Assembly (NCBI GenBank): GCA_028287415.1
Contig: JAQBPS010000354.1
Coordinates: forward strand, 1 to 5,870
Direction: 5' to 3'
From: Bacillota bacterium
GTDB lineage: Bacteria > Bacillota > Sulfobacillia > Symbiobacteriales > Symbiobacteriaceae
Length of the DNA: 5,870 nucleotides
Shown one piece after another: positions 1 to 5,732 of the stretch (position 1 is the stretch's first letter; every line of letters starts with the position of its first letter). Under the pieces are notes generated by a model. The model saw nothing but the letters and a program-made list of their open reading frames with translations. It had not been told where the DNA came from and searched no databases. Both the position numbers and the translations under genes were made by a program.

Positions 1-1761
1 CTGTCCCGGGGCGATGTCCAGAAGGGCGAGGTCGCTTCCGACGTGGTGGTGGAGGAGACGTTCCACATGGCCGCGGCTCACCACTGCTCCATGGAGCCCC
101 ACGGCTGCGTCGTCCACTGGGAGAGCGACGACCGGCTGGTGGTCTACGACTCCACGCAGTCGGTCAACAACGTGCAGACCGGCCTCGCGGCCGCACTCGG
201 GATGCCGAAAGCATCGGTGCAGGTGAAGCGGGAGTTCATGGGCGGCGGCTTTGGTTCCAAGACCGGCGTGGAGAAGTACCACCTGATCACGGCCATGCTG
301 GCCAAGCAGATCCGGCGGCCCCTGAAGCTGACCCTCGAGCGGGCGGAGGAGATCACCACAACGGGGCACCGCCCGCAGACCGTGCACAAGCTCCGGGCCG
401 GCTGCAAGAAGGACGGCACGCTCACCTTTATCGACCTGAAGGCGTACGTGGCCGCCGGCGCATACCAGGGCTCGTTCTCCCTCAGCTCGGGGGTGCCCGT
501 CCGGGAGATGTACCTCTGCTCGAACGTCCGGACCGAGGAGTACGCGGTCCTCACCAACTACATGACCAATTGTGCCATGCGCGGCCCCGGCAACGTCGAG
601 GGGATGGCGGCGCTCGAGCTGACCATGGACAGACTGGCCTACGCCATCGGCATGGACAGTCTGGAATTCCGGCGCAAGAACGACTCGCCCTGGGGCGACC
701 AGGTGACGCAGATTCCCTACTCCAGCAAGGGGCTCCAGAGGGCTTACGAGCTGGGCAGCAAGGAGATTGGCTGGGCAGCGAAGCGGCAGCAGAAGCCTGG
801 CAGCGGCGACGGCCCGATCAAGCGGGGCGTCGGGGTCGGCTCGCTGATCTGGGCCGCTGGCGGCGGGCCGCCCTCAGCTGCCAATGTCATCATCAGCACG
901 GACGGTTCGGTCACGCTCCAGTCGGCTTTCAATGATATCGGGGAGGGCGCCACCACCGCCATGGCGATGGTCTGCGCCGAGGAGGTCGGTGTCCCGCTGA
1001 AAGCGGTGACGGTGCGCAATGGCGACACCGGGCTCGGGGTTTTTGACCTGGGCACTTTCGGCAGCCGCCTGACCCCCTCGCTCACCCCCGCCATCCGGAA
1101 CGCTGCGGCGGATGCCCGCAAGCAGGTGCTTGACGCCGCCAGTCAGATCCTTGCGGTGCCGGTGGAGGGGCTCTACCTGGAGGACGGTGTGATCAAGTCT
1201 ACGGCTGACCCGCAACTCAAACAGCCGCTGGTCGCGGTGGCCTCCAAGTTCACGCACGTGGTGGTGGGCAAGGGCTTCCGCGGTCCCAATCCGAACGAGT
1301 ACCGGGTGACCGCGTTCGGGGCGCAGTTTGCCGAGGTGGAGGTGGACACGCGTACCGGAGCCTTCAAAATTCTGAAGATCGTGGCCGCCCACGACTGCGG
1401 CCGGGCGATCAACCCGTTCCTGGTGGAGGGGCAGATTTACGGCGGCCTGGCGCTGGGTCGGGGTTACGCCACGAGTGAGGAGCGGATTACCGACCGCAAC
1501 ACCGGTGTAGTGGTGACCAACAACTACGTGGAGTACAAGGTGCCCACGAGCATTGACAGCCCCCCGCTGGTCGCGATTGTCGTGGATGATGTTGATGAGC
1601 ACTCCAACAACACGGGCGTCAAGGGGATGGGGGAGCCGCCCGGCATTCCCACCGCCGCAGCGATCGCCAACGCCATCTACAACGCCACGGGCGTGATGGT
1701 GACCGAGTCCCCGCTGACCCCGGACCGAGTATTGAAGGCGCTGAAAGCGGCCAGGAAGTGA
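1..1761 (+). CDS. Molybdenum hydroxylase large subunit (xanthine dehydrogenase/aldehyde oxidase family), 5' end cut by window
   Basis: This is the molybdopterin-cytosine-dinucleotide-type catalytic subunit that hydroxylates, or in some relatives reduces, an aldehyde, N-heterocycle or thioester substrate. The frame is open from base 1, so the ATG at 43 is internal. 586 residues are visible; family members usually run about 700-780, so the N-terminal hammerhead domain is mostly missing. Motifs, numbered from base 1: MEP near residue 31, GGGFGSK at 81-87, MRGPG at 193-197, DIGEG at 312-316, DCGRAINP at 465-472, and KGMGEPP with the presumed catalytic Glu at 545. The CO dehydrogenase signature AYRCSFR is absent. 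Two active-site positions look unusual: Glu315, where GQG is common, and Pro196, where Phe or Tyr is common in MRGFG-type loops. The stop overlaps the Shine-Dalgarno of the FAD subunit, so the two are co-translated neighbours. Family assignment is secure; the substrate is unknown. Confidence 0.95.
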   Translation: MSRGDVQKGEVASDVVVEETFHMAAAHHCSMEPHGCVVHWESDDRLVVYDSTQSVNNVQTGLAAALGMPKASVQVKREFMGGGFGSKTGVEKYHLITAMLAKQIRRPLKLTLERAEEITTTGHRPQTVHKLRAGCKKDGTLTFIDLKAYVAAGAYQGSFSLSSGVPVREMYLCSNVRTEEYAVLTNYMTNCAMRGPGNVEGMAALELTMDRLAYAIGMDSLEFRRKNDSPWGDQVTQIPYSSKGLQRAYELGSKEIGWAAKRQQKPGSGDGPIKRGVGVGSLIWAAGGGPPSAANVIISTDGSVTLQSAFNDIGEGATTAMAMVCAEEVGVPLKAVTVRNGDTGLGVFDLGTFGSRLTPSLTPAIRNAAADARKQVLDAASQILAVPVEGLYLEDGVIKSTADPQLKQPLVAVASKFTHVVVGKGFRGPNPNEYRVTAFGAQFAEVEVDTRTGAFKILKIVAAHDCGRAINPFLVEGQIYGGLALGRGYATSEERITDRNTGVVVTNNYVEYKVPTSIDSPPLVAIVVDDVDEHSNNTGVKGMGEPPGIPTAAAIANAIYNATGVMVTESPLTPDRVLKALKAARK

Positions 1762-1770
1762 GGAGAGGCC

Positions 1771-2739
1771 ATGAAAAGCTTTGAGTATCAGGCCGCCTCG
1801 TCGGTGGGTGAGGCCGTGGTCAGGCTCCAGCAGGCGAAGGGGACCGGGGTGCCCATGGGTGGCGGCACCGACCTGGTCGGGCTGATGAAGAATCGGGTCG
1901 TGAATCCGGAGCTCGTGGTGGACCTGAAGGTGGTCGACTCACTCGCGTACATCCGCCGGCAGGATGGCGGCTTTGCGCTGGGCGCGGCGACGACCGTGGC
2001 CGACGTCCAGTTCTCGGCGGAGCTGGGCACCGATTACCCGCTGCTCCGCAAGGCGGCCTCCCTGGTCGCCTCGCAGCAGATCCGCAACCAGGGCACGGTC
2101 GGGGGCAACCTGTGCCAGCGGCCGCGCTGCTGGTATTTCCGGAACACGCTCACCCCCTGCCTCCGCCGGGACGGCACCTACTGCTCGGCAGTGCTCGGGG
2201 AGAACAAGTACCACGCAATCCTCGGCGGGGCGGGCTGCTTCATCGTCCACCCGTCCGACCTGGCGCCGGCGCTGATCGCCCTGGATGCCCGCGCCAAGAT
2301 TACCGGGCCCGGGGGCAGCAGGGTGGTGCCCATGGAGGAGTTCTTCGTACTGCCCAGGGAGGATCTGCACCACGAGACGATCCTGAAGACTGATGAGATC
2401 CTGGAGGAGGTGCAGATTCCGGCACCGATGCAGGGGGCGAAGCAGGTCTGGCTGAAGCACCGGATCCGGCAGGTGTGGGACTTCGCCATCCTGTCTGTGG
2501 CCTGCCAAGTTCAAGTACGGGGGACGGCCGTCAGCGATATCCGCCTGGTGCTGGGCGCCGTGGCGCCGGCGCCCTGGCGCTGCCACACCGCCGAGCGGCT
2601 GCTGCGTGGCTCAGCACTCACGCCTGAGAACGTGGACCGGGCGATCGCCGCCGAGTTGGCCAAGGCCCGCCCGATGACGCAGAACGCCTATAAGATCGAG
2701 CTGGCGGCGGAGCTGATGCGCCAGGCGCTCCTGGGCTAG
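1771..2739 (+). CDS. FAD-binding medium subunit of the molybdenum hydroxylase, with extra [4Fe-4S]-type cysteine insert
   Basis: This subunit carries FAD and relays electrons from the molybdenum centre. At 322 residues it has the usual length for the family. The FAD pyrophosphate-binding motif PMGGGTDL lies at residues 28-35, and the second FAD loop, IRNQGTVGGNL, at 104-114. A cysteine-rich segment follows, with Cys at 115, 120, 130, 138 and 156, and then a GEN.YHAI and HPSDLAPAL block. This arrangement matches subunits such as E. coli PaoB (YagS) and the 4-hydroxybenzoyl-CoA reductase beta subunit, where an inserted loop holds a [4Fe-4S] cluster; plain xanthine dehydrogenase and CO dehydrogenase medium subunits lack it. 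Which four cysteines are ligands is inferred, not seen. The C-terminal CO-dehydrogenase flavoprotein domain occupies roughly 215-320. ATG 1771 is preceded by AGGAGAGG at 1761-1768, which fixes the start. No signal peptide is visible. Confidence 0.95.
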   Translation: MKSFEYQAASSVGEAVVRLQQAKGTGVPMGGGTDLVGLMKNRVVNPELVVDLKVVDSLAYIRRQDGGFALGAATTVADVQFSAELGTDYPLLRKAASLVASQQIRNQGTVGGNLCQRPRCWYFRNTLTPCLRRDGTYCSAVLGENKYHAILGGAGCFIVHPSDLAPALIALDARAKITGPGGSRVVPMEEFFVLPREDLHHETILKTDEILEEVQIPAPMQGAKQVWLKHRIRQVWDFAILSVACQVQVRGTAVSDIRLVLGAVAPAPWRCHTAERLLRGSALTPENVDRAIAAELAKARPMTQNAYKIELAAELMRQALLG

Positions 2740-2760
2740 CGGGAAAGGGGGAGAGAGCAG

Positions 2761-3465
2761 ATGGGGGAAGAAGTGAAGGATCAGGGTCGGCGTGGCTTTC
2801 TGACCACCGCGGCGGCCACCGTGGGCGGGGTGTTTGCCCTTTTGGGCGCCGCCAAGCTGCCCGCCGCTGCGAAGACCGAACTGCCGCCGCTCTCCGAGGG
2901 CGTGATCTACCCGGACCCGGCCCTGTGCGTCGGGTGCGGAGCCTGTGAGGTCGCCTGCGGCCAGGTGCATGCGGAGCACGGGCTGTCGGGGGTGCCGCGC
3001 ATCCACATTCTGATCAAGGATGGGGCGACCGTCGGCATCAGCATCGCGGACGCCAAGACTACGGGCACCGGCGGCTACGTGCCCTCGCCATGCAAGCAGT
3101 GCCCGGACCCGGAGTGCTTTGTCGTCTGCCCGGCAGACGCCCTCCAGATCGACGGCAAGGGGGGCGCCCGGTTTATCGACGAGTCGGTCTGCGTCGCCTG
3201 CGGCAAGTGTGAGGCGGCCTGTCCCTACCCGGTGGACGGCGTCCAGGCGCTGACCGAGGAGCCGATGCACACCAAACGCATCTTCTTCGACCCCAAGCTG
3301 AATGTTTACACCAAGTGCGACATGTGCCACTGGCGGGCGGAGGGGCCCGCCTGCGTGGGCGCCTGCCCGGTCAACCACAACATCAAGCTGGGGCTGCTCA
3401 AGAGCGACCACCTCTGTCTGGATATCAAGCGGGCGGACGAGACCACCTACAAGCAGATCCTCTAG
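2761..3465 (+). CDS. Tat-exported ferredoxin-like subunit with four [4Fe-4S] cluster motifs (DmsB/HybA/NrfC type)
   Basis: This is an electron-transfer subunit expected to pass electrons between the catalytic subunits and the cytochrome b encoded next. The N-terminus carries a twin-arginine signal: RRGFL at residues 10-14, a hydrophobic Ala/Gly-rich stretch to about 34, and a possible AAA cleavage site at 35-37. This implies folding with clusters in the cytoplasm and placement outside the membrane. Sixteen cysteines form four groups: 56/59/62/66, 111/114/119/123, 144/147/150/154 and 186/189/198/202. The fourth group has the wide CxxC-x8-CxxxC spacing typical of DmsB-like proteins. A further Cys lies at 219. 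The length of 234 residues is normal for the family. The start is supported by a GGGGGAGAG Shine-Dalgarno ending about 6 bases before ATG. Such proteins normally serve molybdopterin oxidoreductases of the DMSO reductase type or hydrogenases, so pairing with a molybdenum hydroxylase is notable. Confidence 0.93.
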   Translation: MGEEVKDQGRRGFLTTAAATVGGVFALLGAAKLPAAAKTELPPLSEGVIYPDPALCVGCGACEVACGQVHAEHGLSGVPRIHILIKDGATVGISIADAKTTGTGGYVPSPCKQCPDPECFVVCPADALQIDGKGGARFIDESVCVACGKCEAACPYPVDGVQALTEEPMHTKRIFFDPKLNVYTKCDMCHWRAEGPACVGACPVNHNIKLGLLKSDHLCLDIKRADETTYKQIL

Positions 3466-3478
3466 GGAGGCGACGGAA

Positions 3479-4414
3479 ATGCGACCGGTGAGTATGCTCC
3501 TGGCAGCCGCGGGGGACTCGTGGCTGCCGAAGAGCGACCTGTTCCAGCTCAATTTCCGGATGGCCTCCGTCATGCTGCTGGTGGCGGCGGGAGGCATTGC
3601 CCTGGGGCTGTTCGCAACCGCGCTGTTCCGGTACCGGCGGGTGCGGCTGAACATCAAGACCGGCGAGGTGCGGCGCCACACGGCGGGCCACATGCTGGCG
3701 CACTGGGCGAACGCCGTCGGCTTTCTGCTGGCGCTGTTCACCGGGGCGATCATGCTGAAGTGGCTACCGGTGCCGATGGGGAAGGTGCCGCTGTACACGC
3801 TCCACTACATCGGGGCGGCGCTGGTGCTGATCGGCCTGGTGGCCACGGTGGTCAATGCCGTGACGAAGGGGACGACCAGCGTACACCGGCTGATCCCATC
3901 CAGGCACCACATCCGGCAGGCGTTCCTGGAGGTGCTGGGGTACGCCGGGCTGCTGGGCGACCGGGGGATTCTGGGGTTCCGGGCGCTGCAATGGCCGGCG
4001 GCGTGGCGGCGTGACCTGGCGAAGGCAGTGGGCTTCAGCGGGTTCGGGCGGGACGGCAAGTACCTCGCCGCGGAGGAGGTGCTCTCCTACCCCCTGTGGG
4101 CCCTGGTCGGGCTGGCGATCGTCAGCACCGGGATTCTGAAGGCGGCCAGGTTTGTGTACCCGCTGCCCCTCGCGGCGGTCAAGTGGTTGACGATTGTGCA
4201 CGACTGGGCGGCGGTGGGAACTGTGGTGATGCTGTTCGCCCATGTCGGCGCCCTGGTGCTGGTGCGGACCAACTGGCCGCTCTTCGCCTCGATGTTTACG
4301 GGCAAAGTCCGGGCGGCCTATGTGAAGGAGAACCATGGCGAGTGGTATGAGGAGCTGGTTGCGGAAGTGGAGCAAGGCGAGCCTGCTGAGCGCAACAAAG
4401 GGGCGGCGACATGA
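3479..4414 (+). CDS. Membrane di-heme cytochrome b, formate dehydrogenase gamma-like
   Basis: This is an integral membrane subunit expected to exchange electrons between the Fe-S protein and the quinone pool through two b hemes. The ATG at 3479 is chosen because AGGGAGG (3464-3470) sits 8 bases upstream; the frame is open further left but that overlaps the ferredoxin gene. The product is 311 residues. Hydrophobic segments lie at about 29-50, 75-94, 107-127, 203-222 and 239-262. Candidate heme ligands are His75 (LAHWANAVGF), His109 (TLHYIGA), His241 and His255. The 14-residue gap between the last two matches the paired histidines of FdnI helix IV as I recall it. The C-terminal block MFTGKV...YVKENHGEWYEEL is also typical of formate dehydrogenase gamma subunits. 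An extra N-terminal helix and a loop of about 75 residues (128-202) between helices 3 and 4 set it apart from minimal FdnI. The C-terminus overlaps the following start by four bases. Confidence 0.88.
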   Translation: MRPVSMLLAAAGDSWLPKSDLFQLNFRMASVMLLVAAGGIALGLFATALFRYRRVRLNIKTGEVRRHTAGHMLAHWANAVGFLLALFTGAIMLKWLPVPMGKVPLYTLHYIGAALVLIGLVATVVNAVTKGTTSVHRLIPSRHHIRQAFLEVLGYAGLLGDRGILGFRALQWPAAWRRDLAKAVGFSGFGRDGKYLAAEEVLSYPLWALVGLAIVSTGILKAARFVYPLPLAAVKWLTIVHDWAAVGTVVMLFAHVGALVLVRTNWPLFASMFTGKVRAAYVKENHGEWYEELVAEVEQGEPAERNKGAAT

Positions 4415-5307
4415 CGGATCGCAGCCGGCTGGAGCTGTTCAGGCAGGCCGGGCTGGCCGCCTGGCAGGGGCTGAAGGCAATCGCCACGGGGATTGATGTC
4501 GTGGTGGAGCCGGAGTCGGGGTCGGAGTCGGAGTCGGGGTCGGGGTCGGGGTCGGAGCCGGGGTCGGAGTCGGAGTCGGACTCGCAGGCCGGTCCCGCGC
4601 AATCGCAGTCGGAGGCGATTGGGACGGCGATCGGGCGCCGGGCCATGGCCGCGGCCGAGCATCGGGTGGGCGCCGCCGAGGGCGGGGCGGCAGGGTCGGC
4701 GGTCACGGCCGTGGAGCTGCTGGCGAACATCCCGCTCACCCTGGCCGTTTACCCGGGGCCGGCGGTCCCGCTGGTTGAGCGTGCGCTCACGCTGACGGGT
4801 GCACCGCTGCCGGTGGACGGGGACCTGGAGATCGCGGCCACCAGCCGCGACCTCGCCTGGCTCCCGTTGGACATGGGTCGGGTCTACTATGCGCGGTTTC
4901 CCGGTGGGCGGATGCTGGCCACCGGCGGCTACCGGCGGGCCGCCCTGGTGCGGCTGGAGGCGGGGGCCGGGGCCTGGCCGGGAACCTGGTGCGCCCTCGG
5001 GGAGGATGCGCTTGCGGCGGGCATGCCGAACCCGCCGGACCTGGTCCTGGAGCGGCCGGAGGCGCTTTGGCGCGCCATGGCGCAGGGGCAGGTCAGGCAG
5101 GCACTGCTGGGCGGGGAGCTGCTGGAACGTGCTCTGGCGCTGCCCGGGGCGGCGGTTGTGCTCGCCCTGGTGCCGGGTGCAGGCGTGGCCGTGCTGCCGC
5201 TCTGGGGCCTGTTCAGCAGCGGGCGCACCCCGGTTTTCAGCGGGGCGGCGGATGAGCACCTGGTGGTGACGGCTATCGATTCCAAACAAAATCAGGCTGA
5301 TTCCTAA
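4411..5307 (+). CDS. Unrecognised operon-terminal protein with Ser/Glu/Gly repeat linker
   Basis: I do not recognise a family for this 298-residue protein. Its ATG overlaps the cytochrome b stop (ATGA, 4411-4414), with AAAGGGG at 4397-4403 as a modest Shine-Dalgarno. The overlap implies translational coupling and a role tied to the oxidoreductase, perhaps assembly or maturation, though nothing in the sequence proves this. Residues 1-32 look like an amphipathic helix. Residues 33-58 are an acidic low-complexity linker of alternating Ser with Glu or Gly. Residues 59-100 are Ala-rich and probably helical. The remainder is a mixed domain rich in Ala, Gly, Leu and Pro, with a hydrophobic stretch at 245-268 that might touch or span the membrane. 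There is one cysteine (WCALG), so it is not an Fe-S protein. It shows no resemblance I can see to XdhC, TorD or NarJ chaperones. The last eight codons (SKQNQADS) are AT-rich, unlike the rest, and may have been replaced. Confidence 0.8.
   Translation: MTDRSRLELFRQAGLAAWQGLKAIATGIDVVVEPESGSESESGSGSGSEPGSESESDSQAGPAQSQSEAIGTAIGRRAMAAAEHRVGAAEGGAAGSAVTAVELLANIPLTLAVYPGPAVPLVERALTLTGAPLPVDGDLEIAATSRDLAWLPLDMGRVYYARFPGGRMLATGGYRRAALVRLEAGAGAWPGTWCALGEDALAAGMPNPPDLVLERPEALWRAMAQGQVRQALLGGELLERALALPGAAVVLALVPGAGVAVLPLWGLFSSGRTPVFSGAADEHLVVTAIDSKQNQADS
4507..4584 (+). repeat. Thirteen-unit hexanucleotide tandem repeat (GRGTCG) inside the operon-terminal gene
   Basis: Thirteen consecutive six-base units of the form GAG/GGG followed by TCG, with two CCG variants and a final GACTCG, fill 78 bases in frame. 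They encode an alternating Ser plus Glu/Gly linker. Because the unit is a multiple of three, copy-number changes would lengthen or shorten the linker without breaking the frame. Order and composition were read directly. Confidence 0.95.
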
Positions 5308-5310
5308 CGA

Positions 5311-5359
5311 AATGAGACCAAAGTTCTATATGATGTCGACCTTCGACTCATAGTGTGAT
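5311..5359. repeat. Direct repeat, copy A
   Basis: It contains the 18-base core AGACCAAAGTTCTATATG (5315-5332), found identically at 5826-5843, and the similarity continues through a TGTGA-containing end. From the core onward about 39 of 46 aligned columns match, with one single-base gap on each side. The copy starts four bases after the stop of the last operon gene and ends about 38 bases before the small ORF's Shine-Dalgarno, so it could be a promoter or regulator-binding module. No clear -35/-10 pair is visible in it. Its AT-richness contrasts with the operon. Confidence 0.85.
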
Positions 5360-5363
5360 CAGT

Positions 5364-5403
5364 CTCCCCCTGCCAGAATGAAGACAAGCCGCAGAAGGGG
5401 GAG
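5364..5403 (+). promoter_or_regulatory. Possible Shine-Dalgarno-sequestering hairpin ahead of the small ORF
   Basis: CTCCCCCT at 5364-5371 is perfectly complementary to AGGGGGAG at 5396-5403, which contains most of the Shine-Dalgarno of the small ORF at 5411. The 24-base interval could add two more pairs across a bulge (5372-5373 with 5391-5392). In RNA this eight-pair, GC-rich stem would hide the ribosome site, suggesting translational control. The pairing is seen directly; the regulatory role is inferred. Confidence 0.45.
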
Positions 5404-5410
5404 GAAGCAG

Positions 5411-5485
5411 ATGAGAAGATCGAGACGAGTGATTCAGACGATCGGCATCCTGCTGATGATGGTTGTCGGCATGCTCGCCACCTGA
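5411..5485 (+). CDS. Small ORF, 24-residue signal-peptide-like product; may be the 5' part of a frameshifted gene
   Basis: An ATG follows a very strong Shine-Dalgarno, GGGGGAGGA at 5397-5405, at good spacing. The product begins MRRSRRV and continues with a hydrophobic run (IGILLMMVVGML) before TGA. This is exactly the n-region plus h-region of a secretory signal peptide, or alternatively a one-helix membrane peptide. It is too short to judge by homology. A reading in the neighbouring frame (5482-5694) with strongly GC-biased third positions suggests the gene once continued as a small secreted protein. It lies 37 bases after the direct repeat's last TGTGA. Confidence 0.5.
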   Translation: MRRSRRVIQTIGILLMMVVGMLAT

Positions 5486-5694
5486 ACGCCGGCGGCTGCT
5501 GGCAGGGGTGGGCGCCGAGGAACAAATTTGTTTCTCTTCGCCCGCTGAGCCGGGCGCAGACCACGCCCGCCCCGGCGGTCACCGCCGGCCCCATCCGCGC
5601 CGCCGCCTGGTCCGCAGGGACTGCCTTCAACTGGGCGGAACAGCCCCAGCTGGGTGCGAACAGCAGAAGAGCCGCCTCGTCGGCTTGGTCATGA
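5482..5694 (+). pseudogene. Probable frameshifted continuation of the small secreted-protein gene
   Basis: In the frame one base behind the small ORF, 70 codons run open to TGA at 5692. From about 5545 to 5615 nearly every third position is G or C, as in the true genes of this window, and the product is rich in Ala, Pro, Thr and Ser (for example AQTTPAPAVTAGPIRAAAW). No ATG, GTG or TTG start exists in this frame between the preceding stop at 5356 and this stretch. The simplest reading is one gene, signal peptide at 5411-5481 and tail here, split by a single-base indel. A sequencing error or programmed slippage would look the same. The 5481-5700 interval is otherwise without a gene. Confidence 0.35.
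5517..5536. promoter_or_regulatory. 20-bp operator-like palindrome centred on AACAAATTTGTT
   Basis: AACAAATTTGTT (5521-5532) is a perfect 12-base palindrome. It extends to GAGG...TCTC with one mismatched pair, so nine of ten half-site positions are symmetric. It is an AT-rich island in GC-rich surroundings, the form often used by dimeric helix-turn-helix repressors. It falls inside the possible frameshifted gene, so chance is not excluded. Confidence 0.35.
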
Positions 5695-5732
5695 CGGCCG
5701 TTGAGCGGTCCAATGCAGTTGACATAAATCGA

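Noticed and set aside
874..1602. 242-codon minus-strand open frame
   Set aside because: It lies wholly within the large-subunit gene, is rich in His, Arg and Gly without domain logic, and reflects GC-biased third positions of the plus-strand gene.
1..1761. Aerobic CO dehydrogenase large subunit (CoxL)
   Set aside because: The gene order large-then-FAD subunit fits loosely, but the AYRCSFR active-site loop that defines form I CoxL is absent; the site reads AMRGPG.
1939..2586. 215-codon minus-strand open frame
   Set aside because: It is fully inside the FAD-subunit gene, whose plus-strand motifs are unmistakable; the reverse product shows no motif.
2611..3798. 395-codon minus-strand open frame, longer than three of the real genes here
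   Set aside because: It spans the ferredoxin gene and parts of both neighbours, crossing two gene boundaries; the plus strand has clear cysteine motifs and heme helices, so this is a shadow.
3479..4414. Nitrate reductase gamma (NarI)-type cytochrome
   Set aside because: The paired histidines 14 residues apart in the last helix and the C-terminal ENHGEWYEEL block fit formate dehydrogenase gamma better.
4318..5289. 323-codon minus-strand open frame with Arg/Leu/Pro repeats
   Set aside because: The repeats are the antisense of the GRGTCG tandem repeat; the plus-strand gene has translational coupling with cytochrome b, while this frame has no ribosome-site support.
5290..5302. AATCAGGCTGATT palindrome as a terminator
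   Set aside because: It is only six pairs with a one-base centre, overlaps the end of the coding sequence, and has no T tract.
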